A DNA stretch of 6,653 nt from Candidatus Halarchaeoplasma halalkaliphilum (GTDB lineage Archaea > Thermoplasmatota > Thermoplasmata > Halarchaeoplasmatales > Halarchaeoplasmataceae): the NCBI GenBank assembly GCA_007133925.1, contig SLLU01000096.1:1-6653 (forward strand), written 5' to 3'. How positions within the stretch are numbered: the stretch's first letter is position 1; each line of letters starts with the position of its first letter. A program made the position numbers and the translations under genes. The notes under the pieces are model-generated. The model saw only the letters and a list, made by a program, of their open reading frames with translations, was not told where the DNA came from and searched no databases. Of the stretch, positions 5,836-6,653 are shown one piece after another.

Positions 5836-6639
5836 CTAAGGGGATTTCAATGCCCTCCGGGCCATGCCGATATCTTCTTTCGAGCCATCCAGTATCAGCC
5901 CCATCTCCACCCGCTCTTCTTCCAAGCCCCGACTCATCATATGGACGGTCATCATGGCCATGCTGATCTCTTCGTTGCAAAGGCACGTGCACAACACCGG
6001 TGACCCCTCAACGGCGAACCCGCCCAGGGATGCCTCTCCCTTACGGAAGCGGAACCAGGGGTTCTCTATGTTCCCGGGAGGCATGAACTCCTGATGCTGG
6101 TGGGTCCGTTTCCAATCCTCGTATCTGCCGGAGATTTCCACGGTAGTGTCTTCCAGTGAACCGTCCATAAGGACGTCCATGTAAAACTCCCCTATCCAGT
6201 TCAACAGACGTTCCTTGGGGTTCCTGTGGATAATGACCATCTTTATCAGTTTCGTTCCCGGTAGTGTGAGGTACTTCATCACGAACTTCTGGCCCTTCAG
6301 TGAGTCCATCTTTTCTATATCGAACTCCACACTGACCCCTTTCCACTCCCCCTCCCGGGTCTCCCGGCAGGATACATCTTCCAGCTCGTAGAACGAAAAG
6401 ATGTCCTTCGGGGTGATGAACCTGGGCCCTATGCCCCCCATCTGGTTTTCAAAGTAACTCTTGGGCCCCACCCGGGGAAAACTGTCGTCGAAGTAGGTGT
6501 TACCCTCCGAGTTCTCCAGCCTTATTAGATTTCCGCCCATACCGTCCACCACGTGGAAACGGATCTTCCCGTTATCCACCAGGAAAACATCCTTTCCTTC
6601 CAGGGTTTCCCTGGTCACCTTCACTTCTCCCTTACCCAT
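5836..6639 (-). CDS. Unrecognised 267-residue protein, possibly with a mutarotase-like beta-sandwich fold
   Basis: I do not recognise this family with confidence. No signal peptide or membrane helix is visible, so it is probably cytosolic. The N-terminal third reads like the first strands of a galactose-mutarotase-like sandwich: NGKIRFHVV, then GGNLIRLEN (35-43) and MGGIGPRF (67-74). This resemblance is suggestive only. Other notable segments are THQHQEFMPPG (169-179), a His/Glu-containing loop, and CTCLC (217-221), a compact triple-cysteine motif. The C-terminus is charged and ends RRALKSP. The frame stays open upstream of the ATG at 6639 to the window edge (codons for PVII), and no Shine-Dalgarno sequence is seen, so the true start may lie outside the window. 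Codon use resembles that of the convergent gene, so it appears to be a resident and real gene. The gap to that gene's stop is 84 bases. Confidence 0.75.
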   Translation of the reverse strand: MGKGEVKVTRETLEGKDVFLVDNGKIRFHVVDGMGGNLIRLENSEGNTYFDDSFPRVGPKSYFENQMGGIGPRFITPKDIFSFYELEDVSCRETREGEWKGVSVEFDIEKMDSLKGQKFVMKYLTLPGTKLIKMVIIHRNPKERLLNWIGEFYMDVLMDGSLEDTTVEISGRYEDWKRTHQHQEFMPPGNIENPWFRFRKGEASLGGFAVEGSPVLCTCLCNEEISMAMMTVHMMSRGLEEERVEMGLILDGSKEDIGMARRALKSP

Positions 6640-6653
6640 GATTATAACCGGAA

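Overview
The window looks like archaeal chromosome, most likely from the Thermoplasmatota or a related euryarchaeal lineage. This is an inference from gene style, not from a marker gene. The clues are: an AT-rich TATA-like element placed for a leaderless transcript, no Shine-Dalgarno sequence before any visible start, a secreted beta-propeller/FN3/Ig protein anchored by a C-terminal membrane helix with a basic tail, a small membrane protein ending in a zinc ribbon, and the remains of a DUF4143-type ATPase.

Layout. Bases 2-286 (+) are the 3' end of a membrane/zinc-ribbon gene cut by the left edge. Bases 293-501 (+) are a decayed 3' piece of a DUF4143 AAA-type ATPase gene that carries an 8-base frameshifting duplication. 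Bases 577-2706 (+) encode a 709-residue exported, membrane-anchored protein with eight 40-residue propeller blades, an FN3 domain and two Ig-like domains. Bases 2830-5751 (+) encode a 973-residue protein with two receiver-like domains, a PPDK-type ATP-binding domain and a conserved C-terminal domain, but without the phospho-histidine and PEP-binding parts of PEP synthase. Bases 5836-6639 (-) encode an unrecognised 267-residue protein, convergent with the previous gene. The 84-base gap between them holds a T-rich tract and two tandem copies of a dyad-symmetric 12-mer.

The genes do not form an obvious pathway. The two large genes each seem to have their own promoter, and the leftmost segment looks like an eroding accessory region. 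The strongest candidate for an under-described system is the receiver/PPDK-N fusion at 2830-5751. It looks like a phosphoryl-transfer protein under two-component-like control, and the acceptor of its phosphate is not evident. Homologous proteins are, to my knowledge, usually annotated only as 'PEP/pyruvate-binding domain protein' or mis-named PEP synthase.
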